Below, one piece after another: positions 34,265 through 45,150 of a stretch of DNA of 64,000 nucleotides. The DNA comes from Auriscalpium vulgare. Its lineage: Eukaryota; Basidiomycota; Agaricomycetes; Russulales; Auriscalpiaceae. Under the pieces are notes generated by a model. That model was not told the DNA's origin and did no database searches. It saw only the letters and a list, made by a program, of their open reading frames with translations. The stretch lies in assembly GCA_019915015.1 (NCBI GenBank), contig JAHBBC010000005.1, positions 372,001-436,000 of the forward strand. The letters are read 5' to 3'. The translations under genes and the position numbers were made by a program. How positions within the stretch are numbered: position 1 is the first letter of the stretch; the number at the start of each line of letters is the position of its first letter.

Positions 34265-34358
34265 CTTTTTTACACATCCATATCGTTTTGATACAAGCTG
34301 AAATACGTACGGACTGTAAGAGTCCAATAGCACAAACCCGAGCGTCATCCAAAGTTGG

Positions 34359-37300
34359 ATGAAAGCATCCACCCCGTATCCTAACTCAAAGGTTCCGAAA
34401 CCGGGCCGTACGACATCCAACTCGATTAGAGCAGGATCAGAGAGACTGTTAACCGTACACACTATACGTATGGCGACCCAGCAGGCCCGCAAAGAGGCTG
34501 GAGAATCGAGCAAGCGCGTGGTTGAGCCACCGGCCCGCACGGAGCCGGAGCGGCCGAGCGAAGAGCTCGAAAATGGCAGCACAAGCGGCGAAAAGGTCGT
34601 CGAAGATAAGGAGAATGAGGGTGAGGAAGCGAGAGCGTCGAAGGAGAAAGGTAAACAAAAGGCTAAGCGGCCTGAATCAACGCCGAATGACGGTGACGAC
34701 GCTAAAGAGATGTTGTTGAAGGTACTAGACGAGTTCAGTACCACGATAGATGGGAATATAAACGTCACCAATGGAGCCATCGAGATGGCTACCGAGGCCA
34801 TGAAACGGGCCAATGACGCGCGTGAAAGCACGCGGCAACTACAAGACTGGTGGGCGGACGTACGCAGGAAACTGCAGGCGTATCAAGGCCCGAATGTGCG
34901 CGACGAGGAGTCGACGCACCAGTCAAAAACAATTAGCACGCCGGCATGGCAGCGAGACGGGTCGGTAAATCCGGAGGAAATCTGGGTTAGTAACCTACGA
35001 CTCGGCGAGGCACCTAGCTTCAAGTACATGAGCACCACCTACACCTTAGCGCAGTTGCTCGAGCCGCGAGGCCAGTGGGAGTCGGCCGAGAGCTACGCGT
35101 ACCGAGAGGAGGTAGTAAATGACTACTACGAGTGGAAGAGAGCTGCTAGGGAGAAGCTCCTGGCATCCTACGATAGCCTGCGCACGGAACAGGAAGCGCA
35201 GGAGGAGAACCTCACGCTGAACGAGATCGAGGAGATGCTGGTCAAACAGCCGGAGCCGCAGTCGAATGGCGACGTAAGGCGTCAGAGGGACCTCGAAAGA
35301 GGAGCAGTAGTGTTTGGATCAATCGAAGCCGCAGCGAAGGTATGGGACGAAAGTCTGAAGCGAGGAGAGCGCGAGGCGTTCAAAAACATGCGCAAAGATG
35401 ATCAGCATAAGGAGGAACCGTTAAACCGCGAAGGGGAGCATCGAGACCATACGTCGAACCGCCACGATTACAACGGAGGTGGAGACAGACGCGGCGAGCG
35501 GTGGACCCGTACACCTAACCGTGATGAAGGTTGTGGCCAAGACAGACGAGATGTCCAGCGGGATCTCAGTGAACGACGACAAGACGAAGGTCTTGGACGC
35601 GACAATCGCGATGAGCGGCGAGGCAATGATGACAGGCGTAAAGAGTATACCGGAGGAGCGCCAGGAGGGAATGACCCCGACGACTCATCGCAGGGCGACG
35701 AAGGGTCGTTCCACGGGCGCCGCGTGGGGTTACCCCAGGGGAACACGCGTGGACGGGGAGGTGAATCAGGCAGACGAGAGATCACGCCTGACTACCAATC
35801 CACCGGCCAAGACAGCGCAGCAGTAATGAAACTGCGACAGGCGGTGCGAGAAGGACTTACTGAGGAACTGCCGGAGCTTCCAAAAGGATTTAAAGTTCCC
35901 GCGCAGACCAAATATGACGGTACGGATAAGCCAGAGAAGTTCTGGATCTTCACATCCGACTTCATGACATGGCTGCAACTCAGTCGATTAGTCGAACCGA
36001 AATATCGGGCCGCACAGATTATGTCGTTGGGTACGGCACTAGAAGGAGAAGCGTCAGAGTGGTACGCTCAGGAAATAAAAGATCCAGACAGACAGAAACG
36101 CACATGGACGCTTGAGGAAGCGTTGGTGGCAATGTACGGGAGATTCATACACAAAGCATCGATACAGGAAGCTTTTGTCAATTTCCGCAAAACGCGGTAC
36201 GACCCTGATAGGGGGTTAGTAGCGTACTATAAAGACCTCAGGAAATGGGCTCAGCGGATGGCGGAACATCCGGATAGTTATACGTTCAACCGCAAGTTGA
36301 TGCAGGGTATACCCCAGCACTTGCTAGGGCCAGCGATGTTAAGCCGCGACTTGAGCGCGGAGTACTCGACCGCAGAAGCGATTATGGACGCTGTGATAGC
36401 GGTGCAAGACCGCGACGAGTTCATGAATACGCTGACGCGCGGGAGGCGAGTCAATGTTGAGGAGACCACTGCGATAACCCGCAAAGGGCAAACATACCGT
36501 GATCGGTGTCCATTGAGACACGCAACCCGAACCACAGGGGTCATGGCGGGTAAACCAACAGTGGAGACGCCGAAAGTCACGTCATCGGCAATGCCAGCAT
36601 CAGATGCGGCACGCGGGCATGAGGGGCGGAATGCCCATGCGGGACCCAGCAGGGGAGGCAACGCAGGCCAATTCGACGCTAGGAATAAGCCTGGAGGCAG
36701 CGGCCGGGCCAAAGGAGCTGGTGTGACGTGTTACGCATGTGGACAAATGGGTCATTACTCATCTGATCCCAAATGTCCGCAATATGGTAAAGGGCCACAA
36801 GGGGCCAGACTGAATGCGGTTGATGCGTTGGAAGTCGAGAGGGGCAATGAAGATAAAACAGAGACGAGCCGTGAGACGGCGGTGGTTGACGTCGATGACG
36901 ACAACCAGACCGAGGGGAACGTGGACAACGAGAACGTTGTGGAGGTATACTCGGACTATGAGAGCGAGTATGAAGGGTCGCAGTACGATCCAGACGATGA
37001 ACCGAGGGCGACCACCGAGTACGAGTCAGACAACGAGTTTGACGACGTACAATACTTTGGTGGGATGACTCTGGGGGACGACAGACGTCAGGCGGCGCTA
37101 GAGGCACAGGAAGAAGAGACGGTGCAGCGACTCAGAGAAGCAGCGCAGATACACCAGCGTCAGAGAGATGCATGGGTATCTGGGTGGAATTCTGCGTTAA
37201 CAAACGTGAACCGTGCACTGGACAACGTGCTTGGCGACCGCGCCCCGTCAGCTACGGCTGAATCGCTGTTACTGGTCAGCGAGATACGTGGTATAATAAG

Positions 37301-38102
37301 GGGCATGGACCGTGTTACACCCACGGAGTTCCGTACCTGGTTTGGCGAGACCCAGGGACACCCCGACTCAGCTGCAAGGGCAGCGGATATATTGTCGCGC
37401 AGATTCGGGTGGCACAATATTCCTCGTGCACCAAACGACGCGGACGATGACTATGCATCAATGCCAGACCTCAAAACAATATCATCTGAGGGTGAAGTCG
37501 AGGAAGAACTCCGCGCATTATTCGATGGGCAGGGGAACTCACACATCGATTTGGAAAGGGCACCCCACTTCGCGAAAGATCGCATTTACCGATCGGCGGT
37601 GAACCGCACGTACCCTACGGGGGTACGACCGGTACGCAATGCGCAGAACCAGTTGTGCCTCGCAGCGTACGTTACGATTAAAGGCCATCGAGCGCTGGCG
37701 CTGTTTGATAGCGGGTCAACTGCAGACCTAGTTAGCCCGGACTTTGCGCACGTGGCGAACCTGCAGTTGTTCGCACTGGAAAAACCAGTCCCACTCCAGC
37801 TGGGTTGTGTTGGCAGTCGGTCCTCGATCAATTTTGGCACTGAGCCGATGATTGCTTTCGGTGGTGTCGAACAGCAATGGTACTTTGACGTGGCCAACAT
37901 TGATCGCTACGATGTTATTATCGGCACGCCGTTCCTGTCAATAATCGGTATCGTGCTTAACTTTAGACGGCATGAGATTGTGTCCCCGCACGAAAGCGTG
38001 CGTGCCCTCTTGGAGGGGGAGGAACCTCGGCTCGAGCGAGCAAAGGTTAAAAAGACGGCGAAAACGATGCCAAGAGGCGACGGCGGTCTGAAAACCGAAT
38101 GA
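34359..38102 (+). CDS. gag: Gypsy-2 Gag and aspartic protease
   Basis: Open frame of 1,247 codons from ATG 34359 (MKASTPYPNSKVPKPG). The N-terminus is charged and partly coiled-coil-like. A Gag capsid domain follows from about FDGT/YDGTDKPEKFWIFTSDF to NTLTRGRRVN. The zinc knuckle is CYACGQMGHYSSDPKC. Then come an acidic linker and a retropepsin domain with the catalytic LALFDSGSTADL and DVIIGTPFLSIIGI. The stop TGA at 38100 is followed in the same frame by a short stretch and a TAA at about 38235, before the RT frame. Gag and Pol share one frame, so readthrough of two stops would be needed for a fusion. Either Pol is made separately or the copy is damaged here. Confidence 0.9.
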   Translation: MKASTPYPNSKVPKPGRTTSNSIRAGSERLLTVHTIRMATQQARKEAGESSKRVVEPPARTEPERPSEELENGSTSGEKVVEDKENEGEEARASKEKGKQKAKRPESTPNDGDDAKEMLLKVLDEFSTTIDGNINVTNGAIEMATEAMKRANDARESTRQLQDWWADVRRKLQAYQGPNVRDEESTHQSKTISTPAWQRDGSVNPEEIWVSNLRLGEAPSFKYMSTTYTLAQLLEPRGQWESAESYAYREEVVNDYYEWKRAAREKLLASYDSLRTEQEAQEENLTLNEIEEMLVKQPEPQSNGDVRRQRDLERGAVVFGSIEAAAKVWDESLKRGEREAFKNMRKDDQHKEEPLNREGEHRDHTSNRHDYNGGGDRRGERWTRTPNRDEGCGQDRRDVQRDLSERRQDEGLGRDNRDERRGNDDRRKEYTGGAPGGNDPDDSSQGDEGSFHGRRVGLPQGNTRGRGGESGRREITPDYQSTGQDSAAVMKLRQAVREGLTEELPELPKGFKVPAQTKYDGTDKPEKFWIFTSDFMTWLQLSRLVEPKYRAAQIMSLGTALEGEASEWYAQEIKDPDRQKRTWTLEEALVAMYGRFIHKASIQEAFVNFRKTRYDPDRGLVAYYKDLRKWAQRMAEHPDSYTFNRKLMQGIPQHLLGPAMLSRDLSAEYSTAEAIMDAVIAVQDRDEFMNTLTRGRRVNVEETTAITRKGQTYRDRCPLRHATRTTGVMAGKPTVETPKVTSSAMPASDAARGHEGRNAHAGPSRGGNAGQFDARNKPGGSGRAKGAGVTCYACGQMGHYSSDPKCPQYGKGPQGARLNAVDALEVERGNEDKTETSRETAVVDVDDDNQTEGNVDNENVVEVYSDYESEYEGSQYDPDDEPRATTEYESDNEFDDVQYFGGMTLGDDRRQAALEAQEEETVQRLREAAQIHQRQRDAWVSGWNSALTNVNRALDNVLGDRAPSATAESLLLVSEIRGIIRGMDRVTPTEFRTWFGETQGHPDSAARAADILSRRFGWHNIPRAPNDADDDYASMPDLKTISSEGEVEEELRALFDGQGNSHIDLERAPHFAKDRIYRSAVNRTYPTGVRPVRNAQNQLCLAAYVTIKGHRALALFDSGSTADLVSPDFAHVANLQLFALEKPVPLQLGCVGSRSSINFGTEPMIAFGGVEQQWYFDVANIDRYDVIIGTPFLSIIGIVLNFRRHEIVSPHESVRALLEGEEPRLERAKVKKTAKTMPRGDGGLKTE

Positions 38103-38243
38103 CTACCTACCAGAGAAATGCCCGAAGTGTCAGCAATGGCAGACACTGGACAAGGGGTGAACAAAAAGGAGGAGAAACACGCTTATCAGAAGGAGGACAT
38201 ACCGCGATTGCGGGAAGGATGGTATGATAAATTTTAAGATATA

Positions 38244-39367
38244 ATGAATGGGACGCCGAATCGGTTACCTCCAATGAGGGAGGTTAACCACGCTATCCCA
38301 TTAATCGACGAGGAGATGAAATATAGGTACCACCTATCGCGATGCCCAGAGGCACTTCAGGAACAGCTGAAGCAAAAAATAGCTCGATATGTCGAGGCTG
38401 GCTGGTGGGGAACAGCCACAACTGCACAAGCAGCACCGTTATTGTGCATTCCCAAAAAAAATGGGTCATTGCGCACCGTAGTTGACTGTCGGAAACGGAA
38501 CAACAATACGGTTAAAGACGTGACGCCCCTGCCAGATCAGGATCATATAAGAATGGACACTGCTAGAGCCAAGTACCGATTGAAGATTGACTTGACGGAT
38601 GCGTACAAACAAGTGCGTGTGGAACCGTCCGACGTGTGGAAAACCGCGTTCTCTACCATATACGGGAACTACATCAGCTTCACAATGCAGCAAGGCGATT
38701 GTAACGCACCTGCTACGTTCCAACAGCTGATGACCGCGATATTTCGCGAGTTTATCGGATTGTTCATGCACGTCTACTTAGATGACATATTCGTATTCTC
38801 TGATACGATAGAGGACCGTGAGAAGCATCTTGGCATGGTCTTCGAACGCCTGAGGGAGGCGGATCTATACCTGAAAAGGGAAAAATGTGAACTATACGCA
38901 GAAAAATTGGACTGCCTAGGCCACATAATTGATGACAAGGGTCTTCACGCCGACGCAGATAAAATGAGCAAAATACGCGAGTGGCGTACGCCGAGGAATT
39001 ACCACGATATCCAGAGGTTCCTTGGATTAGTACAGTACTTAGCTCATTTTATGCCAGATGTATCGGCATATACAGGGCCACTATCAGCAATCACGAAAGG
39101 TGGTCAGTCGTTTCACTGGAGACCGCTGCATGCAAAATGCTTCGAGATGATTAAGGCACTCGCCTGCAAACGACCGATACTGCGGCTGGTAGACTTCTCT
39201 CGAAACGAGAAAGTGTGGATTGTATGTGACGCATCCGCATCGGGGGTCGGGGCAGTATATGGTCAAGGGGCTGACTGGATGAACTGCCGACCCGCAGGAT
39301 TTATGTCCAGGAAGTTCACCACCGCGCAACATGCTTACCGTGTGTTCGAGATGGAAACCATAGCCAT
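38244..39367 (+). CDS. pol: Gypsy-2 Pol part 1: reverse transcriptase and start of RNase H (interrupted)
   Basis: From ATG 38244 (MNGTPNRLPPMREVNH). RT motifs: PLLCIPKKNGSLRTVVDCRK, KIDLTDAYKQVRVEP, TMQQGDCNAPATFQQL and the catalytic HVYLDDIFVFS. The RNase H start is WIVCDASASGVGAVYGQ. The sense frame breaks at HAYRVFEMETIAI, where copy iii is inserted; the residues after that (NGPMHAWQYNYS, stop 39416) come from the inserted element's end. The proper continuation, LEALLKWEDKLLG, starts at 42475 after the insertion. Confidence 0.9.
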
Positions 39368-40441
39368 ACTTGGGGTTAATGGGCCAATGCACGCATGGCA
39401 GTACAATTACTCTTAATCATTTAGGGGGGAGGGGGGCTTGGCCATCCAACACACAACTGACTGCCTGGTGTAGTTATGTCCTTTTTGAATATGTTGGAGA
39501 TATAATACTTGGGGTTAATGGCTCTGGCTCCGCGTGCAGGAAAGTGACTCTGTGACTGTATTGAGATGTCAGGGCAAAGTTGTGGTGATGGGCACCCACA
39601 TGTAGTAGGGTGGTAATGTCACATGTGTCCAAAACCAGATCCCTAGTACAGCACTAAAGGGGATATTGTAATGTGTGTGAGCAAGTGAAAGAGACAAGTG
39701 AGGGGCAGTGCAAGCGCATGGGGAATGGTCAGTGCTGTCAAGAAGTGTGGAAGAGGTGTCCTACAATGTGGAACAAGACAATATGAACGGAATAGAAGAC
39801 AATGGAGATGTGGCGAGCAATAGAATGCACTCTGATATAGGAGGGAGTTGTAGGCAACTGCTGCGATGTTGTGACACTGCAATTATTCAGAGGAATGCAC
39901 TGGAATGGTGTGTGCAATGGTTGGAGTGGTGGAGCAATAATTAGAGCACTGGCACAATCACAGAACAATTGGGATCAGAGAAATGCAGCATGAGCTCAAG
40001 AGCTGAGCTGTACTATGGTTGGAGGATAGGCGTGACTGTGGAGGTACTTGGCAGTCACAGAGTTATCGGAGTAGTGTGGCGCACATGTTCTAACAACAAT
40101 CTCGATGATCAAAATGTCATATGAAATCCTGCCAAGATGTGACAGCAGTCTGTGCTCAAGGTCATGTGGTCGCAGTCAAAACAATGTGCGAGTGGTTGGA
40201 TGACTGTGTGTGGGGCATGCAACTGAGTCGATGGTCTGAGTGTGGTGTCCAAGGTATGATTCCTATTGCGTGAATGCCCTGCGAGACTCCAACGGTCACA
40301 ACTCTGGCTCCAATCTTGCGAGCGTTGAGAGACTAATTGGGTGGTTGGAGCTTGTCTGCACAACTTTCTGACCTCCGGAATTGCGTGACTGTCGGCTTGT
40401 CAAAAGTGTGAACATTGGAAAATGATTGCCTCGCAGCGAGG

Positions 40442-41689
40442 TGACAAGCCTCGTCCCGCGCGCTGAGAGGAATTCTTAACTATCTTTTTGCAGTTTCAAC
40501 CAAGTCCTTGGTCACATTACCTAGGCCTTCCCGTGCCACAATTAGAACACTCTGCCGACTCCCATGCTACTCGCACTAAGCACCCGACCGCATGCCCAGT
40601 CGCCATACGCTAGCCAGCACAACATTTCCCATGCCTGTCACGGTGCATCAGATTTGCATTAGACTTGCACAGCCTGGTCGCACGACAGCCACGCCCGGCG
40701 CTACACAGTGCTGGTGCTCCCACGCCATCCGAGTACTGCCCCAGTTGCCCATTGTCCGCACCACTGTCCCGACCGCTCCAACACCCTCTGACTCAGCGCT
40801 CCCGACATGCCCGCTCCCCTCCAACACATCCTAGCATCTATCGACACATGCTACCATCTCATATTCATGAGCGCCTTGCGATTGACTCGCAACCCAGCCA
40901 CTCCACATGTTGGAAGCATTGCCTCCCGAACATTCACGATCGGAAGACGCAGCCTTGTGTCACCATTATCGGACCACCGCTATCATGCTCAATATGGCAC
41001 GCCTTGTCTGTTCCCATGCTCCCCGAGGCTGTTTCCCACAGTCAACAACAGAGCGGATCATTTCCCGCGCTGTTTCCTTTATCCTTTGACAGTGCAGATC
41101 ACTCGCTCGACATCGTCCCCTGCCTCGTTCCTCGTTGTCTGACTGTCGCATGACTCCCCCGCATTGTCCGTACCATTTGATATGATGCTGCTATCTTTCC
41201 CTTTGTCTTTCTGATGTCTCTGTACTTACTTGATTGGACACGCACTGTATTTGTCACAACATATAAATAGTTGTCGGATACTCTGTGCAATGCAAGTTAC
41301 GTTCCCCCCTCATCGCTCCCAGCACATTTCATTTGTGCACTCTTGTCGCCTTCGTATCATATAGCGGTCAACACCGGTTGACTGCTCTGGCGCCTTAGCC
41401 TCAGCCATCGTCTTAGCCTTTGTTCTCGCTTCCTGTCTCATCGCTCCCATCTTGTTCCATCCTTGTTGCCTTTGCCCGAGTCATTGATTGCAGTCGCGTT
41501 GCAGTCTTCCGGCGTCGCTCGTCTTGTCACTGTCACGCCCTCAATCGGAACGCCATAGGTTTGATCGGAGATGGTCGTTGCTTACTCCGGGACTCCTGAC
41601 GCTCGCTCGCACACACATCAACACCTCGGTAGCGCTCTAGGGATCTGGTCGACTCTGCTGTTTACTGCCCTACCTGGTGGTGTCCATCA
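40442..41689 (+). repeat. Diverged solo LTR of the Gypsy-1 family within copy iii
   Basis: It starts TGACAAGCCTCGTCCC and ends TGGTGTCCATCA, retains TATAAATAG near 41262, and carries many substitutions, often C-to-T or G-to-A, relative to the Gypsy-1 LTR. The flanks are GAGG (left) and GCGG (right), an imperfect 4-bp duplication. The flanking sequence matches that of the solo LTR at 32371-33671. Confidence 0.85.
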
Positions 41690-41954
41690 GCGGAACGAGG
41701 AATATCATCAGCGTGAATGCACTTGGTAGATCTTGGTCTACACACAGGGAAATATGCACTGGCTAATACATCACAAGTCCTGCAGACTCCAGTACCCTAA
41801 CCATTGTGTGTGCATTTATTGTAGCTTTCTGACAATATATAATATGTGTATATTGTATCAGGGAAAAGGCAAGAATTTGATAAAAAGAGCAAAGTGTATT
41901 GTAGGGTAAGAGGGGATAGAAGGTTGATACAGACTATCCACAGCTGTTCAATGA

Positions 41955-42040
41955 GTATAGCCTTCTAGTCTAGTGGTTACTGCTCTTAGACTATGTTATG
42001 TAACTCATAAACTGCATGCTGTGGGTTCAATTCCCTCTAT
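41955..42040 (+). other. tRNA-like Pol III promoter module (copy iii)
   Basis: A-box TAGTCTAGTGG (41966-41976), B-box GGTTCAATTCC (42024-42034). Followed by CCCGGGTATTGTAATAGCCGG and a hairpin with arms at 42093-42111 and 42146-42164. Confidence 0.6.
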
Positions 42041-42473
42041 GTGCGCATTTTTAATAGTAAAAATATTAGGCCCGGGTATTGTAATAGCCGGAGTAGAGAA
42101 AAATGACGTAGCAAACCGGATCAATTGGTAGGATGCCCTCTAAAACTACGTCATCTTTCTCTGCATCAACTGTGGGAACTTTCTACCAAAAATGGAAACT
42201 CTAAGGCCTCTTTTTCTGATCACAGAACAATTTGAATCATGAGCATATCAGTGTTAGTTAGCTTACAAAACGCAAAATACTCGCAGACACGAGTGTCTTT
42301 TGGAGCGAGGATGTGGAAAAGCATTGGGCAGAAGCTGCTTAGCTAAGAATTACTGAATTTGGCAGGTGGAACGACGCGACTTGACCGTGTGAGACCATTT
42401 CCTAAAGCGACTTTCCTGACGGGCACTTTTTGGCCTGACTGGTTGGAGAAAAAAACGATTAAGAGTAATCGTA

Positions 42474-43047
42474 ACTTGAAGCGCTCCTGAAATGGGAGGA
42501 TAAGCTATTAGGTCGCAAAGTAACAATCGTTACTGACCACAAAGCGCTAGAATTCTTCAATACGCAGCGCAACCTGTCGAGCCGTCAGACGCGGTGGATG
42601 GAGTATCTTAGCCGCTTCAACTACGAGATTATTTACGTGAAAGGCGACAGCAACAAAGTCGCTGACTGCCTATCACGATACTATGAAGGCGACGAGGGAG
42701 ATGAGGACGTCATGGATCACGAATATGTGAACGCTGACGCACGGTTGGACCCGGATAGTGAGGATTTGCCGCAAATGCGGGTGCTGGAGCTGCGTGCGTT
42801 GGAAGCACAGGGCGAATGCGTCCTCAAGGAAGCGGTAGAACCGCGCAGGCTGGAGGCCAATAGCCTCAACATCGAGCGTGGCGAAGATACGACGTCCGTT
42901 GTAGCCACTGCGGGCAATGGAACTACACTGGCCACATCAGTGAACACGGAGGGACAGATCCCACTAACCGTGATGCATAACTCGGAGGTTATGGAGAAGA
43001 TCAAGGCGTCGTACAGTAACGACTTAACGTTTGGCAAAGTTATCGAT
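42474..43047 (+). CDS. pol: Gypsy-2 Pol part 2: end of RNase H and linker
   Basis: Continues the pol frame after copy iii: LEALLKWEDKLLGRKV, VTDHKALEFFNTQ, then the RNase H C-terminal motif YIKGDSN-like YVKGDSNKVADCLSRYY. An acidic linker to the integrase reaches FGKVID at 43047, where a second insertion lies. Reading rejoins at 43537 after the repeated TATCGAT. Confidence 0.85.
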
Positions 43048-43529
43048 AATTCTGATTCCACATTGGGAATCAGTTCTTTCAAGGAGAAGAATAGCGCGTC
43101 GGAGTCCGAAGTAAAGTACACTTTACGGGTTCACCCGAGGCTCACCTGCGTTTTCCGAAAAAAATCGATTTTAAATTCAATTACTTTATTCTTTATATAT
43201 ATATATTATGCATAATATATAATCCTTTTTATAACCTACATGTTTAACTTAAATGCTTTCATTGAGCACTACTGTAGCGAATAACAAAATGCAAACATGT
43301 AGAACTCATCATATGTAAGTATATAATTGTAGCTCCCTTTTCATCTCATTAAATACACCTCAATCAGTAGCTAAGGAAACCCTTAAAATCTTGCATTCCC
43401 AGGAAATCTCCAATTTGTCACAGGTATCAACTGTTACATTTTTGAATTCATGATATATTCTTCTTCACTTTAGTTCCCATGCTTGCGTGGAATCGCCTGC
43501 CGTGCGTAGCAACGGCTCTCTTCAACATG
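43048..43529. mobile_element. 482-bp AT-rich insertion with 7-bp target duplication in Gypsy-2 pol
   Basis: TATCGAT occurs at 43041-43047 and again at 43530-43536. Removing the insert and one repeat restores the codons of FGKVIDAYPTFSMEDG in frame. The insert is AT-rich in its middle, with no clear terminal inverted repeats and no coding capacity. A 7-8 bp duplication would fit a hAT-type or other cut-and-paste non-autonomous element; the class is unproven. Confidence 0.75.
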
Positions 43530-43536
43530 TATCGAT

Positions 43537-45045
43537 GCATACCCAACGTTTTCTATGGAAGACGGGTTAGTGACCACGGTGAACCGAGCCGGTGATCGGG
43601 TACTGTGCATACCACGAGGGGTATACGGGAAGAGATCCATCGTTGAGTTCTTGATTGATCAGGGTCATCAAGTACTGGGACATATGGGGACGCAGAAGAC
43701 CACGGATTATCTGCGACGCTGGTATTGGTGGCCAGGAATTGGCAAAGACGTGGATAAATTCTGTCAGTCTTGCGTGACATGCCAGATGTCAAAGACAAAC
43801 ACTCGCGCACCTGCCGGGTTATTGCATAATATGCCTATACCGAGCTCACCGTGGCAGTCCATTGGGATGGATTTTGTGGGACCATTTCCCCCGTTACGGG
43901 GATACGATTACCTCTGGGTCGTCATATGCCGCTTGACCAGCATGGTACACCTGATACCCGTGCATACCACGATCAAGGCGGCGGACCTGGCATGGTTGTA
44001 TGTCAAGGAAATCGTACGCTTACACGGGATACCGGAGACAATAGTCTCGGATCGAGATCCCAAGTTTACGTCGGCGTTCTGGAAAGAGACGCACCGACTA
44101 CTTGGGTCTAAATTACTGATGTCGACCGCATTTCATCCCCAAACTGATGGGGCATCGGAGCGAGTAATTCGGTCCGTGGGTCAGATATTGAGAGCGTCAG
44201 TAAACCCGCAACAAACGGACTGGGTTGAACACATACCTATGACAGAGTTTGCGATAAACTCTACGATTAATGGGTCAAGCACGTTCGCGCCGTTCGAATT
44301 GAATTACGGGTATATGCCCATAACTCACCGAACTCCCATCAGCGACAAAGCCGCTCGAGGGGTGAAGGAATTCGCTGCAAGAGCGAGGCATCAGTTGGCC
44401 ATGGCGCATGATGCTATAATAGATAGCCGGGTGCAGCAGACTTACCAAGCGAACAAACGTCGGCGAGTCGATCCAGGGATCAAGGTTGGCGACAAGGCGT
44501 TCTTGTCGACGCAGAACCTGTCCATGCCAAAAGGGCGAGCACGAAAGTTGATGCCTAAGTACTTAGGGCCGTTTACGGTGACTGCGTACGACGAGCGCAC
44601 GTCCACTTATTCTTTGGACTTACCCATAGAGCTCAAAGAACACAGGATACATGCCACCTTCCACGCTAGTTTGATTCGACCACATGTACAGAACGATGAC
44701 GCTCTGTTCCCGCACCGGGAGACGCGACGAGCGTTCGACATGGGGGAGCCTGATGAGCAGGAGTGGCTTGTGGACAAAATCGTGGCTCACCAATGGGACA
44801 AACGGTCGTATCATTTCCTCGTTCGCTGGAATTATGGGGACGCCACTTGGGAACCGCGCAGTAATTGCGATGACCTTGAGGCGCTGGATAACTACTTAGC
44901 TCTCCAAGGGGTACGCAAGGTAGAGGATCTACCACATACGCCCGCACCCAAGAAGTCCTGTGCAGTGCGAGGCCGTGACAGGGATGCGCCGCAGACGGCG
45001 GCGCGCAAGTCGACGCGGCGAACTGCGCCGAAACGCCGGTCGTAG
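43537..45045 (+). CDS. pol: Gypsy-2 Pol part 3: integrase with chromodomain
   Basis: HHCC zinc-binding region (HQVLGHMG ... CQSCVTCQMS), then the DDE core: IGMDFVGPFP, SDRDPKFTSAFW and HPQTDGASERVI. The C-terminal part has the GPF/Y-like LGPFTVTAYD region and a chromodomain, EWLVDKIVAHQWDKRSYHF with RWNYGDATWEP (about 44755-44905). The chromodomain would steer integration to modified histones, placing the element among the chromoviruses. The frame is open from the junction to the stop at 45045 and ends in a basic tail. Confidence 0.93.
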   Translation, partial: AYPTFSMEDGLVTTVNRAGDRVLCIPRGVYGKRSIVEFLIDQGHQVLGHMGTQKTTDYLRRWYWWPGIGKDVDKFCQSCVTCQMSKTNTRAPAGLLHNMPIPSSPWQSIGMDFVGPFPPLRGYDYLWVVICRLTSMVHLIPVHTTIKAADLAWLYVKEIVRLHGIPETIVSDRDPKFTSAFWKETHRLLGSKLLMSTAFHPQTDGASERVIRSVGQILRASVNPQQTDWVEHIPMTEFAINSTINGSSTFAPFELNYGYMPITHRTPISDKAARGVKEFAARARHQLAMAHDAIIDSRVQQTYQANKRRRVDPGIKVGDKAFLSTQNLSMPKGRARKLMPKYLGPFTVTAYDERTSTYSLDLPIELKEHRIHATFHASLIRPHVQNDDALFPHRETRRAFDMGEPDEQEWLVDKIVAHQWDKRSYHFLVRWNYGDATWEPRSNCDDLEALDNYLALQGVRKVEDLPHTPAPKKSCAVRGRDRDAPQTAARKSTRRTAPKRRS

Positions 45046-45150
45046 TTCGGAAAAGGCCGGCATGGGAATCATTACGCTATCAGCTGTACAGTTGCCAAGC
45101 GATGATGACGCACCGTGGGTGGACAGGAGGCTTCTCAGCGTCTATGCAAC

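Larger units (their letters stand above)
39368..42473 (+). mobile_element. Helentron-like copy iii, inserted in Gypsy-2 pol
   Basis: 3,106 bp, including a solo LTR at 40442-41689. Left terminus ACTTGGGGTTAATGG, right terminus GATTAAGAGTAATCGTA. Excision leaves GCCAT/ACTTGAAGCG and restores the pol frame without target duplication. All copies begin ACTTGG, so the ACTTG that follows the right end (42474-42478) is host sequence. It holds a tRNA-like module and a hairpin. Confidence 0.8.

Noticed and set aside
39370..39416. Natural C-terminus of Gypsy-2 RT/RNase H at 39416
   Set aside because: The last residues are translated from the inserted element's terminus; the true continuation is at 42475.
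43180..43470. Mitochondrial DNA insertion
   Set aside because: AT-rich, but short and flanked by a perfect 7-bp target duplication, which fits a transposon better.
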